A stretch of DNA of 64,000 bases from Geomonas sp. Red32 (GTDB lineage: Bacteria > Desulfobacterota > Desulfuromonadia > Geobacterales > Geobacteraceae), in assembly GCF_023652955.1 (NCBI RefSeq), contig NZ_JAKLOY010000004.1, positions 248,001-312,000 on the forward strand. The letters are read 5' to 3'. Positions within the stretch are counted from its first letter, which is position 1. Each line of letters starts with the position of its first letter. Position numbers and translations under genes: made by a program. The notes beneath the pieces are model-generated. The model worked only from the letters and a program-made list of their open reading frames with translations, was not told the DNA's origin and did no database searches. Positions 49,526 through 58,760 of the stretch are shown here, piece by piece.

Positions 49526-51265
49526 TCACGGTTGGCGCTCCAGGAAGGAGGGGTCGGCGAAGGTGCCGTCTTCGTTGAGGCCGCGGATGCGGTAGTACTT
49601 CTGCAGCTCCTCTTCGAACCGCTCGCGGTCGATGGGGGGGACGTCGATCCCGTCCCCGGAGGTGCCCGGCTCGGTGAAGAAGCGCCCGGGGAGCTGGTCG
49701 TCGGCCAGGCTGAAGCCGTTCTCGCAGTTGTAGAAGCGCTCGGTGAGGTAGATGCGTTCGCCGATGGTCTTCAGCACTTCCGGTCCGTACTCAACGCCGG
49801 TCACCGCCGAGAGAAGCTCGCCGTACTCCTCGAGGGTGGCGCCGAAGAAGGCGAACTTGCAGGCGACCAGTGAGTCGACGGCGGCGTTCACGTCCTCGGC
49901 GATCTTGATGATGCGGGCCTTTCCGGAGAAGGAGAAACGGTCGGTGGGGACCGGTTTTCTCAGGATCTCGTGCGAGATGGGATAGGCCCTCAAGTGGCAC
50001 CCGCCGCGGTTGGAGGTCGCGTAGGCGAGCGCCATCCCGTAGGCGCCGCGCGGATCGTAGGCGGGAAGCTCCAGGGACTTCACCGTCATGGAGAGCTCGG
50101 GGCGGTGCCGCTGCTCGGCGAACTTCCGCGACCCGAGGCTCAACAGGAGCCCTTCGGCCCGCCGGAAGGCGATGTCGTAGAGAAGCCCGGGGACCTCCTC
50201 GACGGCGGGGAACCTCCCCCGTTCCTCGCCGAAGGCGGACAGGGTGGCGGCGGCCGAAATGGTGTCCATCCCGAGCTCGTTGCAAAGCGAGTTGGCGCGG
50301 ACGATCGAGTGGAGATCGGAGATCCCGTTAAGAGCGCCGAAATGGTTGACGGTCTCGTACTCGGGAAGCGGCTCGTGGTCGGGGGTGCTCTTCTTGCACT
50401 GGATCGGGCAGCCGTAGCACCCGTCCTTCTTGGCGTGGAATTCCTTGCGGATCGCGGGGCCGGAGTAGTTTCCGGAATCGGCGAAATAGGTGGACTGGAA
50501 GTTGTTGGTGGGCGCCATCCGGCGCTGGGCCATCAGGTCGACCAGGGCGGGAGTGCCGTACTCGGCGATTCCCAGCTCGCCGAAGATGACCGGCGAGGCA
50601 CGGAACAGGCGCATGACATCGTTGCGGGCCTCGTTGAACCGTTCAGGGGCCGAGATAGCGACGGGAGCGGTGCCGTTGACCGTGATCGCCTTCAGCCCCT
50701 TTCCCCCCATGACGGCGCCGAGACCGCCGCGGCCGATGGAGTTCCCCTCCCCCATCATGATGTTGGCGAAGAGGACGCCGTTCTCGCCGGCCGGGCCGAC
50801 GGCGGCGACACTTCCCTTACCCTGCAGAAGAAGGACCGTCTCCTTGATCCCCTTTCCCCAGAGCTCGCCCGCCGGGCAGAGGGAGGCGAGGTCGCCGTAC
50901 ACCGAGAGGTAGACGGGCTCCTTGCTCTTGCCGGTGATGAAGATGGCGTCGAGCCCGCACCCTTTCATGCGCCAGGCGAACCGTCCCCCCGCGGAGCAGT
51001 CGTAGATGGTGCCAGTCAAAGGGGAGCGGGAGACGCAGGCCATGCGGGCGGCGGTAGGCGAGGAAGTCCCGCAGAGGGGGCCCACCGCGAAGATGAGCGG
51101 CATCTCCGGGTCCATCGGATCGAGGCGGAACCGATCACGCATCAGGCGCACCCCGAGGCCGCGGCCACCGAGGTAGGCGTGCAGCAGATCGACGGGGATC
51201 TGCTCGCGATGACACTGCCCGGTGGTCAAGTCGACCCGCAGGATTTTTCCGGTCCAACCGTACAT
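49526..51265 (-). CDS. aor: Tungsten-dependent aldehyde:ferredoxin oxidoreductase
   Basis: The 579-aa enzyme opens with the AOR N-terminal domain (GWTGKILRVDLTTG, YLGGRGLGVRLM). Pterin-binding segments are SPLTGTIYDCSAGGRFAWRMK and GEGNSIGRGGLGAVMGGKGLKAI. The [4Fe-4S] ligands are in CYGCPIQCKK, with a distal Cys (LVACKFAFF). It oxidises aldehydes to acids, reducing ferredoxin, or runs in reverse. The length is slightly short of 600 aa but complete. AGGGAATCGTT precedes the ATG. It is paired with the class II aldolase gene. Confidence 0.92.
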   Translation of the reverse strand: MYGWTGKILRVDLTTGQCHREQIPVDLLHAYLGGRGLGVRLMRDRFRLDPMDPEMPLIFAVGPLCGTSSPTAARMACVSRSPLTGTIYDCSAGGRFAWRMKGCGLDAIFITGKSKEPVYLSVYGDLASLCPAGELWGKGIKETVLLLQGKGSVAAVGPAGENGVLFANIMMGEGNSIGRGGLGAVMGGKGLKAITVNGTAPVAISAPERFNEARNDVMRLFRASPVIFGELGIAEYGTPALVDLMAQRRMAPTNNFQSTYFADSGNYSGPAIRKEFHAKKDGCYGCPIQCKKSTPDHEPLPEYETVNHFGALNGISDLHSIVRANSLCNELGMDTISAAATLSAFGEERGRFPAVEEVPGLLYDIAFRRAEGLLLSLGSRKFAEQRHRPELSMTVKSLELPAYDPRGAYGMALAYATSNRGGCHLRAYPISHEILRKPVPTDRFSFSGKARIIKIAEDVNAAVDSLVACKFAFFGATLEEYGELLSAVTGVEYGPEVLKTIGERIYLTERFYNCENGFSLADDQLPGRFFTEPGTSGDGIDVPPIDRERFEEELQKYYRIRGLNEDGTFADPSFLERQP

Positions 51266-51364
51266 AACGATTCCCTACTGGTTAAGGCTTCCCTCGCGAG
51301 GGAGGGGGGAGGGAGGATTTAAATGGGGCGAGGGTATACTCTCCGGACCGGGGACGAAACGTTG

Positions 51365-52438
51365 CTAGAGGTACCCGGTCTCGCCGCGCTTTTCCAGCTC
51401 CTCTACTACTTTCTTCACATCCTGGGCGGCGGACTTGGAGCAGACCATGATGGCGTCGGGGGTGTCGACCAGGATGAGATCCTTGACCCCCACGAAGGCG
51501 ACCAGCTTGCCGTTGCCGCTGGCCAGACAACCTTCGGAGCCGATGGAGACCGAGCCGTGGGAGTTGATGACCACGTGCCCTTCGGCATCCCCCTCCATGA
51601 CTTCGGGGAGCGCACTCCAGGAACCGACATCGCTCCAGCCGAAAGAGGCGGGAATCACCTGGACGTCTTCCGCCTTTTCCATCACGCCGAAGTCGATCGA
51701 TTCTCCCTTGATCCCCGCATAGATGGCTTCGATCTGCGGCTTAAGGTCGGAGATCTCCCAGACCTCCTCGCCGAAGGTGAGCTTGGCGAGTGCGGCGCAG
51801 AGCTCGGGCATGAAGGCGCCGATCTGGTCGAGGATGGTGCAGGCCCCCCAGACGAACATCCCGCTGTTCCAGAAGAAGCGGCCGGTGGCGAGAAACTCCA
51901 TGGCCCGCTCCAGGTTCGGCTTCTCGACAAAGCGGCGCACGGCGATGGCGCGCCCTTCTCCCTTCCCCTCGGCCTCGATATACCCGTAGCCGGTCTCCGG
52001 CCTGGTGGGGGTGATGCCGAGGGTGACCAGGGTACCGCTCTCGGCGACGGAGCGGGCCTGGACGAGGGTGCCGCGGAAGACTTCCTCATCGAGGATGTAG
52101 TGGTCGGCCGGGAGCACCGCCATGATCCCGTCGGGGTCGAAGCGGGCAATGAGGGAGGCGGCAAGGCCGATGGCGGGGGCGGTATTGCGTCCCACCGGCT
52201 CCTCGATGACGTCGACCGGGACTCCCGTTATGTACTCGAGCTGCTTCCTGGTCTCGGCCGCCTGCAACACGTTGGTGACCACCATGATCCGCTTGGGATT
52301 CATCGGGAGCACGCGCTCTACGGTCCGCTGCAGCATCGACTTCCCGCCGAACACCGACATCAGCTGTTTCGGGGTGCTCTTGCGGGACAAGGGCCAAAAC
52401 CTGGTGCCGGATCCGCCGGCAAGGATGACGATATACAT
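51365..52438 (-). CDS. manC: Mannose-1-phosphate guanylyltransferase
   Basis: ATG 52438 follows GGAGGGCAAC. The 357-aa enzyme has the nucleotidyltransferase motif ILAGGSGTRFWPLSRKSTPKQ (about 5-25), EEPVGRNTAPAIGLAA and the metal/sugar segment FVEKPN. It makes GDP-mannose for surface polysaccharide. The usual C-terminal phosphomannose isomerase cupin of bifunctional ManC is absent. A separate cupin gene (52502-52867) lies just upstream, so the two activities are split. Confidence 0.93.
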   Translation of the reverse strand: MYIVILAGGSGTRFWPLSRKSTPKQLMSVFGGKSMLQRTVERVLPMNPKRIMVVTNVLQAAETRKQLEYITGVPVDVIEEPVGRNTAPAIGLAASLIARFDPDGIMAVLPADHYILDEEVFRGTLVQARSVAESGTLVTLGITPTRPETGYGYIEAEGKGEGRAIAVRRFVEKPNLERAMEFLATGRFFWNSGMFVWGACTILDQIGAFMPELCAALAKLTFGEEVWEISDLKPQIEAIYAGIKGESIDFGVMEKAEDVQVIPASFGWSDVGSWSALPEVMEGDAEGHVVINSHGSVSIGSEGCLASGNGKLVAFVGVKDLILVDTPDAIMVCSKSAAQDVKKVVEELEKRGETGYL

Positions 52439-52501
52439 GTTGCCCTCCTGGGATACCAATCGAAAGCGCCCACCCTACAGGAGGACTGGGGGAGTTATAC
52501 G

Positions 52502-52867
52502 TTACGCGGTCTGCGACCCGGTCGGCTCCACACGATGGTAGTCGTCCTGGAACCGGACGATGTCATCCTCGCCGAGGTACTCGCCGCTTTGGACCTCGAT
52601 GATGACCAGCGGGATCACGCCGGGGTTCTCCAGCCGGTGGCTGGCCCCGATCGGGATGAAGGTGGACTCGTTGACGTTGACGATCTTGACCTCGTCGCCG
52701 CAGGTGACCTTGGCACTTCCGGAGACCACGATCCAGTGCTCACTGCGGTGGTGATGTTTCTGCAGCGACAACCGCTGCCCCGGCATCACTTCGATCCGCT
52801 TGATCTTGTATCCGCTGTTTTCGTCGAGGACCGTGTACTTGCCCCAGGGGCGCTCTCCGCTCTCCAT
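52502..52867 (-). CDS. Cupin phosphomannose isomerase-type protein
   Basis: The 121-aa single cupin begins [32 protein letters not shown]. The metal-binding [13 protein letters not shown] follows, and [17 protein letters not shown] after that. This is the same sequence pattern as the C-terminal half of bifunctional ManC, so it probably converts fructose-6-phosphate to mannose-6-phosphate or stabilises it for ManC. It lies 14 bp downstream of rmlD and 63 bp upstream of manC. Confidence 0.85.
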   Translation of the reverse strand: MESGERPWGKYTVLDENSGYKIKRIEVMPGQRLSLQKHHHRSEHWIVVSGSAKVTCGDEVKIVNVNESTFIPIGASHRLENPGVIPLVIIEVQSGEYLGEDDIVRFQDDYHRVEPTGSQTA

Positions 52868-52881
52868 GCTTCCTCCGGATG

Positions 52882-53715
52882 TTATTTGTTGGGACGCAGC
52901 TCAAGGTAGCGCTTGAGCGCCTCCTGCCAGGGCTGCGGTGTGAAACCGGTGTCCTGGATAAGCCTGGCGCAGTCGAGGGTAGAGTAGAGGGGACGCGGCG
53001 CAGGACGGCCAAGTTGTTCCGTGCTCATGGCGTTGACGGTGACCTCGACGCCGGCCAGGCGGAAGATCTCCTTGGCGAAACCGTTCCAGGAAACGAACCC
53101 GGAGTTGGCGGCATGGTAGATCCCCGTGCAATTCTTCTCGATGAGGGCCTTGAGGGCCTGGGCGAGATCGTAGGTCCAGGTGGGGGACCCGATCTGGTCG
53201 TCGACCACGCTCAGCTCTTTGCGGTCGGTGGCGAGCTTCAGCATGGTCTCGACGAAATTCTTCCCGGCGTGGCCGTAGAGCCACTGGGTGCGGACGATCA
53301 GGTGGTCGTGGGCCAGCGCCGCGTTCATCTCGCCCGCCAGCTTGGATTCGCCATAGACGCTGAGCGGACTGGGGGGGTCGTACTCCTCGTAGGGAGCGCC
53401 CTTGCTCCCGTCGAAGACGTAGTCGGTGCTGACCTGCACCAGCTTGGCGCCGAGCTCGCGGCAGAGCATGGCGAGAAAGCCCACCCCCTCGCCGTTGACC
53501 TGCATGGCGGTCTCCGCCTTCGACTCGCACCCGTCGACGTCCGTGTAGGCGGCGGCGTTGATCACCACCCTCGGCTTCAGGGTCATCAGCACCCGCTGGA
53601 CGGAAAGGAGGTCGGTGATGTCGATCTGGTCGACATCCACCCCGCGCGCGGCGTCCCCGTAGAGGGCCATCAACTCCTGTCCAAGCATGCCATTGCAACC
53701 GACTACCAGTATCAT
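52882..53715 (-). CDS. rmlD: dTDP-4-dehydrorhamnose reductase
   Basis: ATG 53715 follows GGAGG (a TTG one codon earlier is possible). The 277-aa SDR protein has the GxxGxxG nucleotide motif [10 protein letters not shown], the catalytic Tyr-x3-Lys in [10 protein letters not shown], and [16 protein letters not shown]. It carries out the last step to dTDP-L-rhamnose for O-antigen. The rmlA, B and C genes are not in the window. It shares the mannose-gene operon. Confidence 0.93.
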   Translation of the reverse strand: MILVVGCNGMLGQELMALYGDAARGVDVDQIDITDLLSVQRVLMTLKPRVVINAAAYTDVDGCESKAETAMQVNGEGVGFLAMLCRELGAKLVQVSTDYVFDGSKGAPYEEYDPPSPLSVYGESKLAGEMNAALAHDHLIVRTQWLYGHAGKNFVETMLKLATDRKELSVVDDQIGSPTWTYDLAQALKALIEKNCTGIYHAANSGFVSWNGFAKEIFRLAGVEVTVNAMSTEQLGRPAPRPLYSTLDCARLIQDTGFTPQPWQEALKRYLELRPNK

Positions 53716-53824
53716 CAATCCTCCACAGAGAAACAGGTTCCAGGTTCTACGTTAAACGCCGCAGAACACAAAGTTATTAGATACACCGTTAAAAGCAGTT
53801 ATGTCAACATCTTGTGCCCGCAGG

Positions 53825-56044
53825 CTAGAAGGTACGGATAGGGCCAGGAGAGCCGACACCGTACAGGGTGAAATTGACCGTGAACTCCTGGTTGCTGGAG
53901 ACCAGGGTGCTTCCGACCCGGTCGGCATAGGCGGCGATCACGCTCCAGCACTGGCGCTTGTACTCGAGCGAATAGCGGGACTCGAGGAAGGCACCGCGGT
54001 CGAAGGAGTAACGCCCGAGGACCGAGGCGGTGATCTGCCTGGTGAGCGGGAAGGAGAGCCGCCCCTCCATGTACTCCAGCTGGTCGTGGCTGGAGCGGTA
54101 GGAGATCCCCGCCTGACTGGTCCCCTCCCCTTTCCAGTCCATGGAGAAGTCGAAGGAGGAGAAGTTGTTGTCGACCGGGTTGTACCGGGTATCCAGCCCG
54201 AAGGCGACCTCCTTGACCGGATTCACCCTTCCCTCCACCCAGAGATCCCCGAGATGGTGCCCGGGGTCCACCAGGGTGAGGAGGTCGCGGGGAACGCTCT
54301 GGGCGGGGATGGAGCCGGTGGCCGGGACCTCGCGGGCGAACTGGCCGCTGACCTGGTAGAGCTGGGAGAGGCGCAGCGAAGCGAGGTCGCGGTACTCGGG
54401 AGTGCCGTCGGCCGCGGTCGACTTCCCGGTCAGCACGTTGGAAAGCGACCACCCCACGCTGTTCTGGGCCAGCACCCGGTCCTCGTAATCGAAGAAGGGG
54501 AGGTCCTCGTCCCCGCGGCGCTGCACCCACCCGTACTCCAGGGAGGGAATCAAGAGGTGGCGGTAGGTGCCGCCGTAGACCCGCTCCAGGGGTAGGGAGA
54601 GGACAGCCCCGGCGTCCGCCTGGCCGAGCTCCTCGAAGCCGTCGGAGGCCTGGGCACCGTAGATGTTGTAGAGCCGCTGGCGGTAACCGCCGTAGAGGGA
54701 GAGATCGAGACCGGCGGGCTTCGCGTACCAGGTCGCTCTCGGGTGCAGGACCACCCGTTCGCCGGTGGTTCCGACGGAGCGCTGGAAGTTGATGAAGCTC
54801 GAGTCCATGGAGAGGAAGAAGGGACCGGCCTTTTCGCCGGCAGCCACAAACGACACCGCGGGGAAGCGCTGGATGGAGGCGTCGTTATTGGAGGCGACCA
54901 GGTCCTGGGTGTAGCGGACCTCGCCGCTCACCCCGTAACGCTCCCAGCGGTGGTCGAAGAAGATGCTCGACTCGAGGAGCTGCCGGTTGTAGTCGCCGGC
55001 GATCTCGCCGTAGTCGAGATAGTAGGAGCGATCGGTGATCAGGTGGATGCTGGAGGCGAACATGGTGTTGGGGGAGACTACCTCCAGGTGCCGCTGGTCG
55101 ATCTCGCCGCGGGGGCGGTCGGCCTTGGTGTCGTAGATGCCGAAGGTCTGGAAGCGCCCTTCGCCCCCCTTGGGACGGGCATAGCGGTAATCGACGGCAA
55201 GCCCCGCGCCGCGCGAGCTCTCGAGGTCGAGGCCGAAGGTAACGTCCTGGCTCTCGCTGACGGCCCAGTAGTAGGGGATCTGGATGTAGTACCCCTTCTT
55301 GCTCGAATGGCCGGGCTTAGCCATCAGCAGGCCGGACTGGCGGTCGGTCTTGACCGGGAAGATGAGAAAAGGGCTGTAGAAGATGGGAATGTCGCCGGCA
55401 TAGAACACGGCGTCCCGGGCGGTGGCGAAATCGTCGAGAGTGACGTCGATCTTCCTCGCCTGGAAATGCCAGCTTGGATCGTCGCCGTCGCAGGTGGTGA
55501 AGCTCCCCTTTTCCAACCGGTAGCTCTCTTCGCCGGTCTTCTCGAGCTTCTCTCCGCGCACGTAGAAATTGCCCCGCTTGATGAAGAGGTCGCCGGGGGT
55601 CATCTCCCCGGTGTCGGAAAGGAGGTTGAGCGAAAGGCGGTTCCCCTTCAGGGTGTCGCCGCTTTTTTCCAGGAGGATGTTTCCCTGCGCCAGCGCATCG
55701 CCGGAGTTGCGGTTATAGGTCACCTGGTCGGCCTGGAGGGAGACGCCGTCGCGAACCATATGGACGTTGCCGCTGGCGCGGTAGGTGTCGGATTTGGTGT
55801 CGAGTTGCAGGTCGTCGGCCTGGAGAGTCACCTGGCGCGGATCTACGGCGGCGGCAGGGGCGGCGGCAGGGGCGGCGGCAGGGGCGGCGGCAGGGGCGGC
55901 GGCAGGGGCGGCGGCAGGGGCGGCGGCAGGGGCGGCGGCAGCCCCTTTGGGGGACGGGGTGGTGCCCGCGGGTACATCGGCACCCCATACCGGCGCCGAT
56001 ACCAAAAGATAAAAAAGGAGCCAGGCGGCTCTTCGAACTAGCAT
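53825..56044 (-). CDS. lptD: LPS-assembly outer-membrane protein LptD
   Basis: The 739-aa protein has a signal peptide (1-22), then an Ala/Pro spacer (about 34-67) made of AAAP repeats. The LptA/OstA-like periplasmic domain follows (about 70-200: LQADDLQLDTKSDTYRASGNVHM). The long beta-barrel runs to the C-terminal Phe (GPIRTF). It inserts LPS into the outer leaflet together with LptE. The Ala/Pro spacer is encoded by a 12-bp tandem repeat and is not usual for the family. Next to it are folC upstream and rmlD downstream. Confidence 0.93.
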   Translation of the reverse strand: MLVRRAAWLLFYLLVSAPVWGADVPAGTTPSPKGAAAAPAAAPAAAPAAAPAAAPAAAPAAAPAAAVDPRQVTLQADDLQLDTKSDTYRASGNVHMVRDGVSLQADQVTYNRNSGDALAQGNILLEKSGDTLKGNRLSLNLLSDTGEMTPGDLFIKRGNFYVRGEKLEKTGEESYRLEKGSFTTCDGDDPSWHFQARKIDVTLDDFATARDAVFYAGDIPIFYSPFLIFPVKTDRQSGLLMAKPGHSSKKGYYIQIPYYWAVSESQDVTFGLDLESSRGAGLAVDYRYARPKGGEGRFQTFGIYDTKADRPRGEIDQRHLEVVSPNTMFASSIHLITDRSYYLDYGEIAGDYNRQLLESSIFFDHRWERYGVSGEVRYTQDLVASNNDASIQRFPAVSFVAAGEKAGPFFLSMDSSFINFQRSVGTTGERVVLHPRATWYAKPAGLDLSLYGGYRQRLYNIYGAQASDGFEELGQADAGAVLSLPLERVYGGTYRHLLIPSLEYGWVQRRGDEDLPFFDYEDRVLAQNSVGWSLSNVLTGKSTAADGTPEYRDLASLRLSQLYQVSGQFAREVPATGSIPAQSVPRDLLTLVDPGHHLGDLWVEGRVNPVKEVAFGLDTRYNPVDNNFSSFDFSMDWKGEGTSQAGISYRSSHDQLEYMEGRLSFPLTRQITASVLGRYSFDRGAFLESRYSLEYKRQCWSVIAAYADRVGSTLVSSNQEFTVNFTLYGVGSPGPIRTF
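55849..55940 (-). repeat. 12-bp tandem repeat coding an Ala-Ala-Ala-Pro spacer in LptD
   Basis: The unit CGGCGGCAGGGG (plus strand) occurs 7 times without change, plus a partial copy. Each 12-bp unit adds four residues, so changes in copy number would lengthen or shorten the spacer without a frameshift. Confidence 0.9.
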
Positions 56045-56097
56045 CGCTCTCCTAAAAAATGCACACCCCGTTCGGGGTACACGGCGCTCCCGGAGTA

Positions 56098-57372
56098 CTA
56101 CCCCCGGAAGGCCTCAAAAGGCCGCGAAAGGAGATGACCGCGCGCTTCCCCGACGGTGAAGAGCGAGCCGCAGATGACGACCAGCCCGTCTGCGCCGGCC
56201 AGTTCCCGCGCGCGCTCGACTCCCCCGGCTACCGAACCGCCGATTTCCACGGCGGCGCCTTGCCTGCGGCAGCTTTCCGCCAGCTCAGCCGCCGGCAACG
56301 CGCGTTCCAGCGCCGGCGAGACGGTAACGACAAGATCGGCCAGCGGCAGCAAGGCGCTCAACAGCGGTTCACGATCCTTGTCGGCCATGACGCCGATGAC
56401 CATGACGAGTTTACCACGGGGTATCTCGGCCAGCGCGTCGGCCAGGGCCTCGGCTCCCGCGGGGTTGTGGGCGCCATCGAGAAGAATCCGCGGCTCCCCG
56501 TCGAACATCTCCATCCGGCCGGGCCAGGACGCATTTTCCACGCCCCCCACGAGGGCTGCGCGTTCCAGGGGAAAGCCGATCCCCGAGAGCACCTCGGCGG
56601 CAGCCAGCGCGGTGGCGGCGTTGCAGCTCTGGTAGCGGCCATGGAGGCCGGGGACCACCTCGTGCAGGGTCACCCCCACCCCACGGTACTCGAGCTTCCC
56701 CGCTTTCCAGCAGGCATCGAAATCGGAGCCGCAGCGGTAGAGAGTGGCGCCTATCCCGGCGGCCTTGGCAGCGATGGCTTCCCCGGCACTGGATACCTGG
56801 CGGGCGGAAACCAGCGGCGTCCCGGGTTTGCAGATGGAAGCCTTCTCGGCCGCGATCTCGGGCACATCCGCCCCCAGGTACTCCACGTGATCGAGGGCGA
56901 CCGGGGTGATGACGGTCAGCAAACCGTCCAGGATGTTGGTGGCATCCCGGCTCCCCCCCATCCCCGCCTCGAAGACCGCAATATCGACTCCCTCCTCGGC
57001 AAAATAGAGGACCGCCAGGGCGGTGATCATCTCGAAGAAGGTAGTGTCCGGCGGAGCGGCCGCCATCACCCTCTGGGCCAGGTGGACCACCGAATCCTCG
57101 GAAATCTCCCGGCCGTCGATGCGGATCCTCTCGGTGAAGGAGATCAGGTGGGGGGAGGTGAAGAGACCCGTGCGGTAGCCGGCGGTGGTGAGGATGGAAG
57201 AGAGGAAGGAGGCGGTGGACCCTTTGCCGTTGGTGCCTACCACGTGAACCGCGGGCAGGTTCTTCTGCGGATCGCCCAGCGCGGCCATCAGCCTGGAAAT
57301 TCTCTCCAGCCCCGGCTTGATGCCGAATCGGCCGAGAGCGTATATGTGAGAGAGGATTTCGGCGTAGGTCAT
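56098..57372 (-). CDS. folC: Dihydrofolate synthase/folylpolyglutamate synthase
   Basis: The 424-aa enzyme adds glutamate to dihydropteroate and folates. The Mur-ligase-fold P-loop GTNGKGSTASF spans about 46-56. The folate segment FTSPHLISFTERIRIDG, the DHVEYLG motif and the C-terminal ILLDGAHNPAGAEALADAL are present. The ribosome site is weak. It lies 53 bp upstream of lptD. The neighbourhood folC-accD-trpA is a common bacterial order, here opened up by a cupin and a LysE-type gene. Confidence 0.95.
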   Translation of the reverse strand: MTYAEILSHIYALGRFGIKPGLERISRLMAALGDPQKNLPAVHVVGTNGKGSTASFLSSILTTAGYRTGLFTSPHLISFTERIRIDGREISEDSVVHLAQRVMAAAPPDTTFFEMITALAVLYFAEEGVDIAVFEAGMGGSRDATNILDGLLTVITPVALDHVEYLGADVPEIAAEKASICKPGTPLVSARQVSSAGEAIAAKAAGIGATLYRCGSDFDACWKAGKLEYRGVGVTLHEVVPGLHGRYQSCNAATALAAAEVLSGIGFPLERAALVGGVENASWPGRMEMFDGEPRILLDGAHNPAGAEALADALAEIPRGKLVMVIGVMADKDREPLLSALLPLADLVVTVSPALERALPAAELAESCRRQGAAVEIGGSVAGGVERARELAGADGLVVICGSLFTVGEARGHLLSRPFEAFRG

Positions 57373-57465
57373 GACAGCGGGCGATTATAGGTAAAGACAG
57401 TGCAAATGTCTATAACGTCTTCCCCTTTCCGGGATGGCGCCGGTCTTCTAACGGAAGTTAGGCGC

Positions 57466-57801
57466 TCACGGCTGGTGAACGGTGAGATTGAGGGTGACCA
57501 TGACGAGATCGTCCTCGCCGGTATTTCGGTAGGAGTGCAACTCCCCCGGCTCGATGCCGGTCACGGTCCCCGCCTCGAGAACGAGATCCTTACCCGCGAC
57601 CTGTGCGGTTCCCTTTCCGCTCAACACGAGCATCAGGTGGCCGTAGCGGTCGGCGTGGGGGCGGAATTCGCCCCCCGGCTCTACCCGGGTGTACACCGCC
57701 TTGGTGTCCCCGTCCAGCAGCGTCCGCCCCCAGACCCCGGTGGTCAGGTTGGCCCGCACCGGCTCCCAGGGCAATTCGTCCAGCTTCGTATAAAAGCTCA
57801 T
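57466..57801 (-). CDS. Small cupin-domain protein
   Basis: ATG 57801 follows GGGGGAAGAAA. The 111-aa protein is a single cupin with RVEPGGEFRPHADRYGHLMLVLSGKG and GTVTGIEPGELHSYRNTG. The conserved His residues suit metal binding. It may be a sugar isomerase, dioxygenase-like or regulatory cupin; the substrate is unknown. It lies 22 bp after the LysE-family gene. Confidence 0.75.
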   Translation of the reverse strand: MSFYTKLDELPWEPVRANLTTGVWGRTLLDGDTKAVYTRVEPGGEFRPHADRYGHLMLVLSGKGTAQVAGKDLVLEAGTVTGIEPGELHSYRNTGEDDLVMVTLNLTVHQP

Positions 57802-57823
57802 TTTCTTCCCCCTATTTGATCGA

Positions 57824-58453
57824 TTACCAGCGTTCGGGCCAGGCAAGCCTCAGGCCGAGGGCAATGAGGACGGTGCCGGCAACCTGGCCGATACGTCCCT
57901 GGGAGGCCGAGGAGCGCTTGATCCAGCGGCCGATTTCGCCGGAGAGCAGGGCCACGGAACCGAAGCTAAGCATGGTCAGCACCACGAAGGTGGTCCCGAG
58001 GGTCAGCATCTGCAGGGCGACGCCCCCCTTCTCGCGCTCGAGAAACTGCGGGAAGAAGGCGAGGAAGAACAGGGCGACCTTCGGGTTCATCACGTTGGCC
58101 AGGATGCTCTGGCGGAAGATGACCCGGCACTCGAGGCGGGCGAGGCTTGCGTCGGGAGAGAGGGCGGCGCCGCTTCTGAGCATCCTGACGCCAAGATAGA
58201 TGAGATAGGCGGCGCCGGCCAGCTTGATGCAGGTAAAGGCGACTGCCGAAGAGGCGATCAGGGCCGAGAGTCCGACGATGGCGAAGAAGGTGTGGACGAA
58301 ATTGCCGAGGGCGAAGCCGGCCGCGGCGGAAAGGGCGGCCTTCTTCCCCTGCGCCATCCCGCGGGTCATCACGTAGAGGATGTCGGGGCCGGGGGTGAAG
58401 GCGAGGATGACCGAGGTGGCGGAGAACATGGCGAGATGCGAGAGAGAAATCAT
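57824..58453 (-). CDS. LysE/RhtB-family amino-acid exporter
   Basis: The 209-aa protein has about six membrane helices, with the LysE family opening FSATSVILAFTPGPDILYVMTRGMAQGKKAAL and the motif NPKVALFFLAFFPQF. It exports an amino acid or similar compound by proton exchange; the substrate cannot be predicted. GGATCGCC precedes the start. The next gene (cupin) is likely co-transcribed. Confidence 0.87.
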   Translation of the reverse strand: MISLSHLAMFSATSVILAFTPGPDILYVMTRGMAQGKKAALSAAAGFALGNFVHTFFAIVGLSALIASSAVAFTCIKLAGAAYLIYLGVRMLRSGAALSPDASLARLECRVIFRQSILANVMNPKVALFFLAFFPQFLEREKGGVALQMLTLGTTFVVLTMLSFGSVALLSGEIGRWIKRSSASQGRIGQVAGTVLIALGLRLAWPERW

Positions 58454-58515
58454 GGCGATCCTTTTTACCCCATCCTTTGCGAAGGTTCATCGCGAAATTT
58501 CGGGGAAGCTCTCAA

Positions 58516-58606
58516 GTCCCCCTTTGGAAAAGGGGGATTTAGGGGGATTTTCCCTGCAGCCCACGTCGCAAATCCCCCCTGTCCCCCCTTTTTCAAAGGG
58601 GGGGAC
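58516..58606. repeat. Family 1 hairpin repeat, complete 91-bp copy, opposite orientation
   Basis: Arm B comes first (GTCCCCCTTTGGAAAAGG... GGGGGATTTAGGGGGATTT) and arm A last (CAAATCCCCCCTGTCCCCCC ... GGGGGGGAC). This is the reverse of the copies at 17769 and 44367, with the same 91-bp length. Confidence 0.85.
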
Positions 58607-58689
58607 CTTTTATCCCGAGGGGGGAACCAGAGCTGACGCTCTTCCTGTGGCCTGACGGATACGGGTTCTAGGGAAAACCGCAAATGCAA

Positions 58690-58721
58690 GAGGGCGCCGC
58701 CGGTGTTACCGGGGCGCCCTC
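58690..58721 (-). terminator. Hairpin after accD
   Basis: GAGGGCGCC (58690-58698) pairs with GGCGCCCTC (58713-58721), with an inner CCGGT/ACCGG stem and a 3-nt loop. A modest T-stretch follows on the minus strand. Confidence 0.6.
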
Positions 58722-58760
58722 GCTGGTGCTTCAGCCGTGCGGCGTTCCGGCCACCTGCGG

